DNA of 64,000 nucleotides, taken from the NCBI RefSeq assembly GCF_000313935.1, contig NZ_AMSS01000043.1, forward strand, positions 62,001 to 126,000, read 5' to 3'. How positions within the stretch are numbered: position 1 is the stretch's first letter; each line of letters opens with the position of its first letter. Positions 27,786-39,189 of the stretch are shown piece by piece. The position numbers were made by a program, and so were the translations under genes. Source of the stretch: Acinetobacter sp. WC-141. Its GTDB lineage: Bacteria; Pseudomonadota; Gammaproteobacteria; Pseudomonadales; Moraxellaceae. The notes under the pieces are model-generated. The model saw only the letters and a list, made by a program, of their open reading frames with translations, had not been told where the DNA came from and did not search any database.

Positions 27786-29240
27786 TTAACTTAAAATGAT
27801 ATCGTATTGCTCTTGCGTATATAAATTTTCGACCTGAAATTTAATTACGCGGTTGATGAAATGCTCTAAATCTGCCACTGCTGGCGCTTCTGCTGTTAAT
27901 AATCGGTCAATCACAGAAGGATGAGCAACAACAGTAAAGCCACTCGTTGACTCAAATGCACGGGTATATCGTAATATCTCACGAAATATTTCGTAACACA
28001 CTGTCTCTGCTGTTTTGACAAAACCACGTCCTTGACAGGTTGGACACGACTCACATAACAAATGTTCTAACGATTCACGTGTTCGTTTGCGCGTCATTTC
28101 GACCAGACCAAGTTCTGATACCTGAGTAATCTTGGTTTTGGCGTGATCACGCTCAAGCATTTTTTCAAACTGACGCATCACCTCTTCACGGTGAATTGCC
28201 TCTTGCATGTCAATAAAATCAATAATGAGAATACCACCCAAATTACGCAGTCTAAGTTGACGCGCGATAACTTGAGTCGCTTCCATATTGGTTTTAAAAA
28301 CTGTGTCCTCAAGACTACGACCACCTACATATGACCCCGTATTAACATCAATCGTTGTCATGGCTTCAGTCTGATCGATCATCAGATAGCCGCCTGACTT
28401 CAAAGCTACGCGGGTTTGTAAGGCTTTTTGAATATCTTCTTCGACGTTATAAAGATCAAATAGTGGTCGTTCACCTGGATAATGAATGAGTCGACTCTGC
28501 ATATTCGGGACAAATTCTTCAACAAACTCAAGAAGCTTGGCATGAATTTCTCTCGAATCGACATAGATCTTTGCAGTTTCATCACTAGCCAAATCTCGAA
28601 TAATACGTTGAGGTAATGGTAGCTCTTCAAAAATTAAGGAAGGAACAGCAACATCAATTTGTTTTCGTTGAATGTATTCCCATAATTTACTCAGATAGCA
28701 CATATCCTGTGCAATTTCTGCCTCATCGACACCTTCAGCAGCTGTGCGTACAATCACGCTACCCGGCAAATTATGTTCAGATTGAATACTTTCGATAATA
28801 TTACGTAGTCGCTCTCGTTCTTCTTCAGACTCAATACGCTGAGATACACCAATATGATTACCATATGGCATGAGAACTAGATAACGAGAAGGGATTGAAA
28901 GGTCGGTACTCAGACGTGCACCTTTTGTTCCCAACATATCTTTCATTACTTGGACAGTAAGCGTTTGCCCGGGATGTAAGAGTTCAAAAACATTTGGGGT
29001 AGGCTGTGAACGAGGCCAAACCATATCATTGATATGTAAAAAGGCTGTTCGAGACAAACCAATATCAACAAAAGCAGCTTGCATGCCCGGAAGCACCCGC
29101 ACGACTTTACCCTTGTAAATATTGCCGACTAGACCACGTTTGACTGTACGTTCGACATACAGCTCATTAACAGTTCCATTTTCGATTAATGCCACCCGAC
29201 ACTCCATAGGCGTGACATTAATAAGTAATTCTTCTGACAT
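27786..29240 (-). CDS. rng: Ribonuclease G
   Basis: Endoribonuclease of the RNase E/G family that matures the 16S rRNA 5' end and degrades some mRNAs. About 484 residues: an S1 domain (about 37-125, GNIYKGKVVRVLPGMQAAFVDIG), the catalytic region with TIDVNTG and LIIDFIDM Asp residues that hold magnesium, and the zinc-link CPTCQGRG near 400. It lacks the long RNase E C-terminal scaffold. I choose ATG at 29240 over TTG at 29252. Last gene of the mreBCD-maf-rng cluster, as in many gammaproteobacteria. Confidence 0.94.
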   Translation of the reverse strand: MSEELLINVTPMECRVALIENGTVNELYVERTVKRGLVGNIYKGKVVRVLPGMQAAFVDIGLSRTAFLHINDMVWPRSQPTPNVFELLHPGQTLTVQVMKDMLGTKGARLSTDLSIPSRYLVLMPYGNHIGVSQRIESEEERERLRNIIESIQSEHNLPGSVIVRTAAEGVDEAEIAQDMCYLSKLWEYIQRKQIDVAVPSLIFEELPLPQRIIRDLASDETAKIYVDSREIHAKLLEFVEEFVPNMQSRLIHYPGERPLFDLYNVEEDIQKALQTRVALKSGGYLMIDQTEAMTTIDVNTGSYVGGRSLEDTVFKTNMEATQVIARQLRLRNLGGILIIDFIDMQEAIHREEVMRQFEKMLERDHAKTKITQVSELGLVEMTRKRTRESLEHLLCESCPTCQGRGFVKTAETVCYEIFREILRYTRAFESTSGFTVVAHPSVIDRLLTAEAPAVADLEHFINRVIKFQVENLYTQEQYDIILS

Positions 29241-29347
29241 ACATAAACTCAAAGCGTTATAAAATTTTTATTAAAGAGTCAGAGAAGCTGTTAACTTTGC
29301 CTAGTGTTTATCGACAATGCTATTCAATTAAGAATGATAACAACCTC

Positions 29348-29908
29348 TTATGTCTTTACTCTTTTGAATAACTGTGCAAATTCGTATAAAGGAAGTCCTA
29401 CCACATTACTATAACTTCCTTGAATTTGGGGAATATATTGAGAAGCAATTCCTTGAATTGCATATCCACCGGCCTTCCCAATAGGCTCACCTGTAGTCCA
29501 ATAATCTTCCATATCTTGTGCAGTCAGATGCTGGAATTCGACTTGTGTTTGCACCACCTGACTTAACATTTGTTGCTGCGTAGCAATACATAGTCCAGAA
29601 AACACATCATGCCAACGGCCAGACAATTGTTTCCAGATTTCAAAGGCATGGTTCTTTGATTCAGGCTTACCAATAATTTGACCATCAAGCCCAAGACTTG
29701 TATCGGCAGCAATAACAATTGCTTCTGGAAAAAGCGTCAGTACAGTTTGCGCTTTTTCTCTAGCCAACCGTTCAACATAGTGATGAACCAGCTCATTCTT
29801 ATGAACAGACTCATCAATATCCGGGCTATAGGTTTCAAAATCCAAGCCCAGCTGTTGTAACAGCTCCTTCCGACGAGGAGAGCTAGATGCTAAAACTATA
29901 TGCGCCAT
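29348..29908 (-). CDS. maf: Maf-family nucleoside triphosphate pyrophosphatase
   Basis: House-cleaning enzyme that hydrolyses modified or canonical dTTP/UTP to monophosphates. From the ATG at 29908 it is 186 residues with the hallmark N-terminus LASSSPRRKELL, then DESV, VIAADTSLGL and KPESKNHA. A longer frame to 29968 would run further into mreD and adds non-Maf residues. The start overlaps the mreD stop by 13 bp, consistent with translational coupling. Confidence 0.93.
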   Translation of the reverse strand: MAHIVLASSSPRRKELLQQLGLDFETYSPDIDESVHKNELVHHYVERLAREKAQTVLTLFPEAIVIAADTSLGLDGQIIGKPESKNHAFEIWKQLSGRWHDVFSGLCIATQQQMLSQVVQTQVEFQHLTAQDMEDYWTTGEPIGKAGGYAIQGIASQYIPQIQGSYSNVVGLPLYEFAQLFKRVKT

Positions 29909-30387
29909 TTTGCCAAACAATAATAGACGACTGGCCACGTGATGATACTTGTCATCAATGGTTGCCAATGTCTAGCAATCGAAAAATGAATTCCACCCAT
30001 GGTCTGGGTTACCCACATAAACGCTAAATGAGCAATAATGACCAGCGTTGCAATTGTCCATAAATTACCAAAGGTTAAAATACGGCGCTCCCGAATTAAA
30101 AATCGGGTAAGGAAAGTCATAATTACAAAACTTAAGGCATTGAGACCTAAAGGAGCATCAAGCAATAAGTCTGTAAAAATCCCCATTCCAAATGCAAACC
30201 AGACCCCACACCATGTTGGCTGACATACCACCCAAAACAGCATAATCATCAACATGAATAATGGGCGCCAACCTGAAATATCGTAGGATAGCGGGTAAAC
30301 CATGAGCACCGAGCCTACAATTACAGAGATAATTATTCCCCATAATGGATCTTGGCGCTTTTCTCGTTTCAGTTTAGCGATCGGCAT
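29896..30387 (-). CDS. mreD: Rod shape-determining protein MreD
   Basis: Small inner-membrane subunit of the elongasome: 163 residues, five or so membrane helices, with FGMGIFTDLLLDAPLGLNAL characteristic of MreD. It overlaps mreC by 14 bp at its start and maf by 13 bp at its end. Confidence 0.93.
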   Translation of the reverse strand: MPIAKLKREKRQDPLWGIIISVIVGSVLMVYPLSYDISGWRPLFMLMIMLFWVVCQPTWCGVWFAFGMGIFTDLLLDAPLGLNALSFVIMTFLTRFLIRERRILTFGNLWTIATLVIIAHLAFMWVTQTMGGIHFSIARHWQPLMTSIITWPVVYYCLAKWRI

Positions 30388-31231
30388 ATGGCTGCTCCTT
30401 CGCTAATGACTCTGAGAAAAGTATAACGACATGGTGTCCCGTTGCTAGTTGCGCGGCTGGTGTAACATCAATTTCTGCAAACTCGCCTGAATTATGACGT
30501 CTTATTTTAGCAACTGTACCCACTGCATAACCTGCTGGGAAATGTTCACCCAAACCTGAGCTAAACACTTTATCGCCTACTTGAATATTCGCACTGGTCG
30601 GCACATATTCCATTTTTAAACGGCCCAAATCACCAGTACCAGACACGATCGCTCGCATTCCAGTGCGTTCAAGACGTACTGAAAGTGAATGTTCTTTATC
30701 TGATAACAACATTACACGTGAGCTATGAGGATATACATTAATGATCTGTCCCATAATCCCCTTATCATCCAGAACCGTTTGACCGACCTTTAAATGGTCC
30801 ATAGAACCACGGTTAACAATGATGATATGACGCAATGGGTCTGCATCTGTCCCAATCACTTCGGCAATCTCCATACGTCCATCAATAATTAATGGAGTAT
30901 CAAGAAGACCTCGCAAACGGGTGTTTTCAGCTGACAGTTCAGAAAGCTTCTGTAAACGAACCTGAGCTTGTAAAAGCTCAGCCTGCATCGCAGTATTTTC
31001 ACGACGCAGTTGTGCTTCAGATTTTGTTTGTTGATTCAGCCATTCTCTCGACAGTACTGGATAACTGGCCAATGCATAAATTGGGTTATATGCAGCGTAC
31101 AGGACATCCCTTGCTGGCTGAATTACATAGGGCATGCGCCAATCAAAGAACAGCACAACCAAGCATGTAATGACCGCAATAATGAACGAGCGGAAAGATG
31201 GCGGCTGTCTTGAAAAAATATTCGGTTGCAC
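30374..31231 (-). CDS. mreC: Cell shape-determining protein MreC
   Basis: Membrane-anchored periplasmic organiser of the elongasome. 285 residues: one N-terminal helix (about 14-34), a coiled coil (about 65-105, SEAQLRRENTAMQAELLQAQ), then the double beta-barrel domain with GDKVFSSGLGEHFPAGYAVG. Start is GTG at 31231 with AAGGA 7 nt upstream. Between mreB (16 bp) and mreD (overlap). Confidence 0.94.
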   Translation of the reverse strand: MQPNIFSRQPPSFRSFIIAVITCLVVLFFDWRMPYVIQPARDVLYAAYNPIYALASYPVLSREWLNQQTKSEAQLRRENTAMQAELLQAQVRLQKLSELSAENTRLRGLLDTPLIIDGRMEIAEVIGTDADPLRHIIIVNRGSMDHLKVGQTVLDDKGIMGQIINVYPHSSRVMLLSDKEHSLSVRLERTGMRAIVSGTGDLGRLKMEYVPTSANIQVGDKVFSSGLGEHFPAGYAVGTVAKIRRHNSGEFAEIDVTPAAQLATGHHVVILFSESLAKEQPYADR

Positions 31232-31247
31232 CGCCTAATCCTTAAAC

Positions 31248-32297
<1,050 letters not shown>

Positions 32298-32421
32298 TCA
32301 GTTAAACTTTCATGTGGATGCAAGGTGGCAACTTTAAACTAAATGTGATGATTTGAACAAGTCAATCGCTTATTATAACGCACGATATTTTGAAAATTTT
32401 TAATACTGATTAGGTGATGTT

Positions 32422-32736
32422 ATGTCTACATCGGATGCACAGCATTCAGCAGATTTAAATGCACAAACAGTTTCAGCAATCGCCAATCTTGCTCGATTGT
32501 CGCTCAATGATACGCAATCTGCTGAATATGCTCAAAGTCTAAATAAAATTTTAGGCATGATGGAAACCTTAAAAGGCATTGATACGGAAGGCGTAGAACC
32601 TTTGAAAAGTCCTTTTGACAATCCTCAACCTTTACGTGCTGATGTGGTAACGGAAAGCAATCATCGAGATGAATACCAAGCAGTTGCACCTGCAACTCAA
32701 GATGGTTTGTATCTTGTTCCTCGCGTGATTGAATAA
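32422..32736 (+). CDS. gatC: Asp-tRNA(Asn)/Glu-tRNA(Gln) amidotransferase subunit C
   Basis: Small subunit (104 residues) that stabilises GatA-GatB. The conserved [24 protein letters not shown] region and the Pro-rich tail (GVEPLKSPF...PLRADVV) are present. First gene of gatCAB, which forms Gln-tRNA(Gln) and Asn-tRNA(Asn) by transamidation. Confidence 0.94.
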   Translation: MSTSDAQHSADLNAQTVSAIANLARLSLNDTQSAEYAQSLNKILGMMETLKGIDTEGVEPLKSPFDNPQPLRADVVTESNHRDEYQAVAPATQDGLYLVPRVIE

Positions 32737-32789
32737 CTTTTACTCAATTAACCCATCTTCCCTATTTTGAATGTAAAGAAATTTTACTC

Positions 32790-34268
32790 ATGACTGATTT
32801 ACATCGCTTATCAATTCGTGAACTTGCTGAGGGCTTAAGCCAAGCGAAGTTTTCATCTCGCGAACTGACTGAACATTATTTGCAACGTATTGCTAAAATT
32901 GACCCACTGGTAAAAAGCTATGTGACGGTTACACCTGAACAGGCACTCGCGGAAGCTGATGCTGCCGATGCTGCCTTAAAAGCAGGTAATGCAACTGCTC
33001 TAACGGGTATTCCACTTGCTCATAAAGATATCTTTTGTACCAAAGGCATAAAAACAACTGCTGGTTCAAAAATTCTAGACAACTTCATCTCTCCTTACGA
33101 TGCAACTGTTGTTGAAAAAACTAAAGCGGCTGGTCTTGTCACTTTAGGTAAAGTGAACATGGACGAGTTTGCGATGGGCTCAACCTCAGAAAGCTCATAT
33201 GTTGGCGCAACAAGTAACCCATGGGCACTTGACCACGTTCCTGGTGGTTCATCAGGTGGTTCTGCTGCGGCTGTAGCGGCTGACTTAGCGCCTTTCGCTA
33301 CGGGTACAGATACAGGTGGTTCAATTCGCCAACCTGCTTCTTTCTGTGGCTTAACAGGCTTAAAACCAACCTATGGTCGTGTATCTCGTTTCGGGATCAT
33401 TGCTTATGCATCATCTTTAGACCAAGCAGGTCCAATGGCACGCTCTGCTGAAGACTGTGCTTACCTGATGAATGTAATTGCAGGCCATGATACAAAAGAC
33501 TCGACTTCGGTTAAAAAAGAAGTGGATGACTACGTTGCGAACTTAAATAGCACATCTGTAAAAGGCTTACGTATTGGTATTCCTAAACAGTACTTTAACG
33601 TTGCAGGCTTAGATGCAGACGTAAAAGCTCGTGTTGAAGAATCTTTGAAAAAGCTTGAAGAAATGGGCGCAACCCTTGTTGAGATTGACCTCAATATGAC
33701 TGAAGCCTATGTACCAACGTATTACCTGATTGCGCCAGCAGAAGCATCTTCTAACTTGTCTCGTTATGACGGTGTTCGTTATGGCTACCGCTGTGAAAAC
33801 CCAGCCGACTTGATGGATCTTTATAAGCGTTCTCGTTCAGAAGGCTTTGGCCCTGAAGTTCAACGTCGTATCCTTATTGGTACATACGCGCTTTCTGCAG
33901 GTTATTACGATGCTTACTATGTAAAAGCACAAAAAGTACGTCGCTTAATTCAACAAGACTTCTTAAAAGCATTTGAAAATGTAGATGTGATCGCGGCTCC
34001 TTCTGCACCAACGACAGCTTATAAAATTGGTGCAAACTTAAGTCCAACTGAAATGTATTTAGGTGATATCTATACACTTGCAGTGAACTTAGCAGGCTTA
34101 CCAGCGATTAATGCTCCTGTTGGTTTTGATAAAGACAGCTTACCTGTAGGCTTACAGTTGATTGGTAACTACTGGTCAGAGTCACAATTATTGTCGATTG
34201 TTCATCAATACCAACAAAACACTGACTGGCATACCAAACGTGCGGCAATTGCTGAGGAGAATGCATAA
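32790..34268 (+). CDS. gatA: Glutamyl/aspartyl-tRNA amidotransferase subunit A (amidase)
   Basis: Releases ammonia from glutamine for GatB. 492 residues of the amidase-signature family with an intact Ser-cisSer-Lys triad: K79 (PLAHKDIF), S154 ([10 protein letters not shown]) and S178 (GTDTGGSIR). Its stop overlaps the gatB start by 1 nt (TAATG), so the subunits are translationally coupled. Confidence 0.96.
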   Translation: MTDLHRLSIRELAEGLSQAKFSSRELTEHYLQRIAKIDPLVKSYVTVTPEQALAEADAADAALKAGNATALTGIPLAHKDIFCTKGIKTTAGSKILDNFISPYDATVVEKTKAAGLVTLGKVNMDEFAMGSTSESSYVGATSNPWALDHVPGGSSGGSAAAVAADLAPFATGTDTGGSIRQPASFCGLTGLKPTYGRVSRFGIIAYASSLDQAGPMARSAEDCAYLMNVIAGHDTKDSTSVKKEVDDYVANLNSTSVKGLRIGIPKQYFNVAGLDADVKARVEESLKKLEEMGATLVEIDLNMTEAYVPTYYLIAPAEASSNLSRYDGVRYGYRCENPADLMDLYKRSRSEGFGPEVQRRILIGTYALSAGYYDAYYVKAQKVRRLIQQDFLKAFENVDVIAAPSAPTTAYKIGANLSPTEMYLGDIYTLAVNLAGLPAINAPVGFDKDSLPVGLQLIGNYWSESQLLSIVHQYQQNTDWHTKRAAIAEENA

Positions 34269-35737
34269 TGGCTGAAGCTCAAAAGTTGAAATTGATTGAC
34301 GGTTGGGAAGTCGTTATTGGTATCGAGATTCATACTCAGCTTGCAACCAATTCTAAAATTTTCTCTGGTTCATCGACTGAATTTGGTCAAGACCCCAACA
34401 CGCAAGCAAGCCTTGTAGACTTGGCTATGCCGGGTGTATTGCCTGTTTTAAATGAAAAAGTAGTTGATCTTGCAATTCGTTTCGGTCTTGGAATCGATGC
34501 TTATATCGACCAAGCATCTGTGTTTGCACGTAAAAACTACTTCTATCCTGACTCTCCAAAGGGCTATCAAATTAGTCAAATGGATAACCCAATTGTTGGC
34601 TTAGGCCACATTGATATCCAGCTTGAGGATGGTACGACTAAACGTATTGGAGTAACTCGTGCTCACCTTGAAGAAGATGCAGGTAAATCTATTCATGACC
34701 AATTTGAAGGCATGTCTGGCATTGACTTAAACCGTGCTGGTACACCTTTGCTTGAAATCGTTTCTGAACCGGACATGCGTTCAGTTGAAGAAGCAGTGGC
34801 ATATATCAAATCAATTCACACACTTGTGCGTTGGTTAGGTATTTCTGACGGTAACATGGCTGAAGGTTCATTCCGTGCAGACTGTAACGTGTCTTTACGT
34901 CGTCCGGGTCAACCGTTTGGTACGCGCTGTGAGCTTAAAAACCTCAACTCATTCCGTTTCATTGAACAAGCAATCAATGTTGAAATTGAACGCCAAATGG
35001 AAATTTTGGAATACGGCGGAAGCATCGACCAAGAAACACGTTTGTTCGATCCAAACAAAATGGAAACGCGCTCTATGCGTTCTAAAGAAGAAGCGAATGA
35101 CTACCGCTACTTCCCAGATCCAGACTTGTTACCCGTGATTATTGCAGATGAGCAAATTGAAGCTGCTCGCGCTGCACTTCCAGAGCTACCTGCTGCACGC
35201 CGTGCACGCTTTATCGCAGACTTTGGTGTAACCGAGTACGATGCACATGTACTTACACTCTCACGCGAAATGGCGGACTTCTATGAGGCTGTTGTGGCTG
35301 CTGCGGGCGGCGCTACACAAGGTAAAGTATCTGCAAACTGGGTGATGGGCGAATTCTCAGCTGCGTTAAACAAAGCTAGTCTAGATTTGGCTGACTCGCC
35401 TGTTTCTGCTGAACAGCTAGGTGGAATGATTGCTCGTATTGTTGATAACACCATTAGCGGTAAAATTGCAAAACAAGTCTTTGGCTTTATGTGGGAATCG
35501 GAAGGTAAATCTGCCGATGACATTATTGCGGAAAAAGGCTTAAAGCAAGAAACTGATACGGGTGCGATTGAAGCAATCATTAAAGAAGTGCTTGCAGCCA
35601 ATGAGAAAATGGTTGAAGAGTACAAGTCTGGTAAAGAAAAAGCCTTTAACGGTCTTGTAGGTCAAGTCATGAAAGCATCTAAGGGTAAAGCCAACCCTGC
35701 TCAAGTAAATGAATTAATGAAAAAATTGATTGGTTAA
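34268..35737 (+). CDS. gatB: Aspartyl/glutamyl-tRNA amidotransferase subunit B
   Basis: Activates the acyl-tRNA side chain by phosphorylation and amidates it. 489 residues: the catalytic cradle domain has [12 protein letters not shown] at the start, [13 protein letters not shown] and [15 protein letters not shown]; the helical and YqeY-like tail domains (about 295-489) bind tRNA. Last gene of gatCAB, followed by a terminator. Confidence 0.96.
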   Translation: MAEAQKLKLIDGWEVVIGIEIHTQLATNSKIFSGSSTEFGQDPNTQASLVDLAMPGVLPVLNEKVVDLAIRFGLGIDAYIDQASVFARKNYFYPDSPKGYQISQMDNPIVGLGHIDIQLEDGTTKRIGVTRAHLEEDAGKSIHDQFEGMSGIDLNRAGTPLLEIVSEPDMRSVEEAVAYIKSIHTLVRWLGISDGNMAEGSFRADCNVSLRRPGQPFGTRCELKNLNSFRFIEQAINVEIERQMEILEYGGSIDQETRLFDPNKMETRSMRSKEEANDYRYFPDPDLLPVIIADEQIEAARAALPELPAARRARFIADFGVTEYDAHVLTLSREMADFYEAVVAAAGGATQGKVSANWVMGEFSAALNKASLDLADSPVSAEQLGGMIARIVDNTISGKIAKQVFGFMWESEGKSADDIIAEKGLKQETDTGAIEAIIKEVLAANEKMVEEYKSGKEKAFNGLVGQVMKASKGKANPAQVNELMKKLIG

Positions 35738-35756
35738 TTTCATTAGTCAACTCAAC

Positions 35757-35786
35757 AAAAAGCCTCGATTTATCGGGGCTTTTTTA
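35757..35786 (+). terminator. Intrinsic terminator after gatB
   Basis: Stem AAAAGCCTCGA / TCGGGGCTTTT (one G-T pair) with loop TTTA and a T-run, 20 bp after the stop. Confidence 0.88.
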
Positions 35787-35906
35787 TATCACCTATGAAT
35801 TATTCTTCGACTAAAGAATGGACTTTTTGCTAAAGAATTACTCAGTGACTGTGCTAATTTAAATTCAGAATTTAGATAACTTATATTTTAAAAAGAGAGA
35901 TAAATC

Positions 35907-36485
35907 ATGTCTAAAAATATTTTAATGTTGGTCGGTGACTACGCTGAAGATTATGAAACCATGGTTCCTTTTCAGTTCTTAACTGGTTTAGGTTATACCG
36001 TGCATGCTGTTTGCCCAAATAAAAAGAACGGCGACCATATTGCGACGGCTATTCATGATTTTGAAGGTGAACAAACTTATAGCGAAAAACGTGGCCACAA
36101 CTTTACGATTAACTATGATTTTGATGCCGTTAATACCGAAGACTATGTAGGTCTAGTTATTCCGGGTGGTCGAGCACCAGAATATTTACGTATGAATGAT
36201 CGTGTTGTCGAAATTGTACGTGAGTTCGATAGAGTGAAAAAACCAATTGCAGCCGTATGCCATGGCGCTCAGTTACTCGCTGCGGCAAATGTATTACAAG
36301 GTCGCCTCTGCTCAGCTTATCCGGCATGTGCTGCCGAAGTAAAATTGGCAGGTGGACAATACGCAGATATTACTGTAACTGAAGCAGTTACAGATGGACA
36401 TTTGGTGACTGCCCCAGCTTGGCCTGCACATCCAGCTTGGTTAGCACAATTCGTGAAAGTCTTAGGCGCTACAATTACAATCTAA
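35907..36485 (+). CDS. DJ-1/PfpI-family protein
   Basis: 192 residues of the PfpI/YhbO type in the DJ-1 superfamily. The nucleophile elbow AVCHGAQLL carries the Cys-His pair and [15 protein letters not shown] the neighbouring loop; the extended N-terminal half ([15 protein letters not shown]) matches the larger PfpI-like group. Related proteins act as glyoxalases, deglycases or stress proteins; which applies here is open. RBS AGAGA. It is a distant relative of HchA at 13986. Confidence 0.83.
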   Translation: MSKNILMLVGDYAEDYETMVPFQFLTGLGYTVHAVCPNKKNGDHIATAIHDFEGEQTYSEKRGHNFTINYDFDAVNTEDYVGLVIPGGRAPEYLRMNDRVVEIVREFDRVKKPIAAVCHGAQLLAAANVLQGRLCSAYPACAAEVKLAGGQYADITVTEAVTDGHLVTAPAWPAHPAWLAQFVKVLGATITI

Positions 36486-36512
36486 ATAAATCACTTTATC
36501 CCAAATACAATA

Positions 36513-36542
36513 AAACCTGCTCTTAGATAGCAGGCTTTATTA
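36513..36542. terminator. Likely terminator between PfpI gene and exported protein gene
   Basis: Stem AAACCTGCT / AGCAGGCTTT with a 7-nt loop between convergent genes; the T-run is interrupted. Confidence 0.65.
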
Positions 36543-36564
36543 CTAAAATAGAAAACTAGATTTT

Positions 36565-37083
36565 TTATCTCGTAATTCCCAACTTATTCCAAATCTCTGG
36601 CGTTAAAAACGTTGTCACCAATTTATTTAAGTCGATATAGCGTAATGTGCCTTGCAACTGCTGTTTAACTGCGGGGTCTTTAACAATATCTTCACCAGCA
36701 CTTTGGCCTAACTGCTGGAAAGCCTCCCCAACTGCCTTCACACCTTCAGCCTGAATCACAGCTTTAGTTTGCGTAGAACATTGCTCCACAATCACACGTT
36801 GTAAAACCTGCGCCAATTTTTGATCTAACTGATCCTTTTGCTCAAGCGTTACATTACTAAATGCTTTTAAATCAGGGTGAGCAGCTAAAGCTGTAAATGT
36901 CCATTGAAGCACAGTGGTCTTGTCTGAAGCCGTTGTAGCCTTAACTAAACAGTCACTTAACTGATCAACCGTGGGACCCGCCATCGCAATTTGTGTTGTA
37001 CCCAGTACAGCAACTGCCATACAAACTGAACGGCTCAAATGTGAAAACTTACGGCGGGCAATCGCATAAACTTGACGTGACAT
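36565..37083 (-). CDS. Exported protein of unknown function (172 aa)
   Basis: Not a family I recognise. From ATG at 37083 (GGAG upstream; better than the 37104 start) it has a long basic signal region followed by a hydrophobic core and cleavage near QIAMA, so it is probably periplasmic. The mature part is mainly helical with two cysteines (LSDCLVKA and VEQCSTQ), likely a disulfide, and ends TPEIWNKLGITR. It precedes a gap of 110 bp and then the two exported proteins below on the same strand. Confidence 0.72.
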   Translation of the reverse strand: MSRQVYAIARRKFSHLSRSVCMAVAVLGTTQIAMAGPTVDQLSDCLVKATTASDKTTVLQWTFTALAAHPDLKAFSNVTLEQKDQLDQKLAQVLQRVIVEQCSTQTKAVIQAEGVKAVGEAFQQLGQSAGEDIVKDPAVKQQLQGTLRYIDLNKLVTTFLTPEIWNKLGITR

Positions 37084-37193
37084 AGGTCTAGCTCCAATAA
37101 ACAATCTGTTCTTTGTATCACAGAGCTAGTAGTGTTACCTGTTATGACTCTGTAAATCGTCTATTTCTTCAAATTTAACAATTACTTTAATAA

Positions 37194-37961
37194 TTAGCCC
37201 ATTCCCGCATAATTCCATGCTTCTGGAATACTTGGCTGTTCTGGTGCTTTATTTAAATCAATATTTAAGTTTCTACTGCCCTGATAAGATTTCTCACCTG
37301 AATCTGAGGCAGGTGATACGCTTAAACTATAACGATAGCGAAATTGCCACAACATAGGTTTAATCGGACGAATATCTAGATTAAGACTATCTTCATCATG
37401 ACAATTTCCTTTAGAACTCTCATAATCTTGCTCAGAAAAACATGCTCTAATCATCCGACTAAAACTAAATGGATAGTTCGCAATAAATTGATGTGTCGTT
37501 CCAGAATCTTTTAACTCATAAAAGCTAACCCGTTCAATTCCAGCCCCACCACCCGAATACATTTCAGAAAGCTGATCAATTATTGCAATTGCATAACGAT
37601 TTTGGGTCATGGGAAAAAGCTTAGGAAATATATATTGTTTATGAAAGCTATCTTCGCTTCCTGTTGTCACAATATTCCATTTGCTGACTAATTTAAAACC
37701 TGTAGATGTAGGTTTAAACTGTGCGATATCATCACGGCTCGATAATATCCATAAATTCTGGTCTGGAGTTTTTAGACTACGCCATTGCGCGCCTTGCTGG
37801 CATAAATCTTTTATTTGTTCACACAATTGACTTTGCTCTGTTGAACTCAATTGCCCTTTCTTAAATTCCAAAATTTGTAATGGCGCAGCAAAAACGGATA
37901 TGGCCGAACAACTTAATACAGCTGCTAAAGCAACCATTTTTAAATTAATTTTATAATTCAA
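37194..37961 (-). CDS. Exported protein of unknown function (255 aa)
   Basis: Start is TTG at 37961 with AAGGAAG well placed upstream. A signal peptide ends near ISVFA, giving a periplasmic protein with four or so cysteines in the mature part (CEQIKDLC and two further on, IRACFSEQ and KGNCHDED). Predicted mostly beta. It lies 39 bp after the DUF1176 gene on the same strand, so the two are likely one transcript. No function can be assigned. Confidence 0.7.
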   Translation of the reverse strand: MNYKINLKMVALAAVLSCSAISVFAAPLQILEFKKGQLSSTEQSQLCEQIKDLCQQGAQWRSLKTPDQNLWILSSRDDIAQFKPTSTGFKLVSKWNIVTTGSEDSFHKQYIFPKLFPMTQNRYAIAIIDQLSEMYSGGGAGIERVSFYELKDSGTTHQFIANYPFSFSRMIRACFSEQDYESSKGNCHDEDSLNLDIRPIKPMLWQFRYRYSLSVSPASDSGEKSYQGSRNLNIDLNKAPEQPSIPEAWNYAGMG

Positions 37962-38000
37962 AATCTTACTTCCTTAGACTATTCTTATATATTCAATGCA

Positions 38001-39065
38001 TTATTTTACAATAGCTTCAATTCGATCAAGCTCCCACACCCCACCTGCTGCCAAGCCTTTGCACATCCCTGTCCACATATCCTTAGTATGTACAAAACTC
38101 TTGCCGTCCCAGACCCATTCTTCACTTGCCCAACAATCGCCTATGCCTCTCCCTTTTTGAGCACTACTAATAATACCGCTATCGAAATCAGAAGCTGTTT
38201 CTGTCACAAACGTTGCCTTACCAGCCAAAGACTGATCGAGTACCCATGCCCCATACCCTTCGTTATAAGCCCCCCTCCAACACAATGTAGTCGCCAAAAC
38301 TTTCTTATTGGTTAGTTTATATAGCTCAATTTTTTGTGGTTCAGCTCCATCACTATTACCGCCATAAATTCCTTCACAAAAGTCTTCTTTAGGATTCGGA
38401 TTAGCTCCCATCAAGCTACGGTGTATTGCTTGATACTGCTTGCTTTTCGGTTCTAGCGTTAAATAAGGTTTAGCTGTAGTTTTAATATGTTTAACAACCA
38501 GTTTTGGCTCAGGCATAAGTACTTTAGTTTCATTGGCACTGCCCTTTTTAACCAAAGCACCAACAGTCCCAATACGCTTCTGAAAATCATCCATTTTTAA
38601 TAGCACAGCGGTCATTCCTGCATCAGAAATTTTCCATTCATGCTGAGTATTTTTAAATATAATTTCAGGTTTCTGTTTAGACTGTTGTAGTACAGCGTTG
38701 ACTTGTAAATTATTCAATTTCCCCATCAATGGCAAATCGGTAGCATCTATAGTCACAGCGCCTAAATCTTTGCCATTTACATAAAAATGAATATTTTTAA
38801 GCTGATTGGCTGGCAAGCTTTGCTCATAGTCTGATAAAGCAAATTCAGCTTGCACAGCTTGTTTTGGCCCTGCTTTACGTACCAATAAAAGCGATGCTGG
38901 ATTATCGCCATTTTCTTCATTTTGATAGCCTGCGGCTTTACATGTGCCGGTATTGCTACAAGAAATTTCCCATTCTTGGTGAGAAAATGAAATACCTTTT
39001 ATGTCTTGAGCAAAACCATAAGAACTGATGACTGATAAACAGCAAATTGAAAGGATTTTTTTCAT
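38001..39065 (-). CDS. DUF1176-type exported protein
   Basis: 354 residues with a signal peptide ending near GFAQ. The arrangement fits DUF1176: an N-terminal SFSHQEWEISCSNTGTCKAAGYQ strand region with a Cys pair, a central domain, and the C-terminal WRGAYNEGYGAWVLD and GDCWASEEWVWDGK signatures. Family members are periplasmic and of unknown role. It is upstream of the 255-aa gene in the same orientation and divergent from the exported protein at 39190. Confidence 0.78.
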   Translation of the reverse strand: MKKILSICCLSVISSYGFAQDIKGISFSHQEWEISCSNTGTCKAAGYQNEENGDNPASLLLVRKAGPKQAVQAEFALSDYEQSLPANQLKNIHFYVNGKDLGAVTIDATDLPLMGKLNNLQVNAVLQQSKQKPEIIFKNTQHEWKISDAGMTAVLLKMDDFQKRIGTVGALVKKGSANETKVLMPEPKLVVKHIKTTAKPYLTLEPKSKQYQAIHRSLMGANPNPKEDFCEGIYGGNSDGAEPQKIELYKLTNKKVLATTLCWRGAYNEGYGAWVLDQSLAGKATFVTETASDFDSGIISSAQKGRGIGDCWASEEWVWDGKSFVHTKDMWTGMCKGLAAGGVWELDRIEAIVK

Positions 39066-39189
39066 TTTTTCATGTCTCTGCTGGTCTGTTTTATTATGAA
39101 GTTAAAAACAGTTTTAAATTTTGAATTGCCTTATAGTTTAAAAGAATATGTTAGATTTATATAAGAATTAAATTGATTACTTTCTAAAA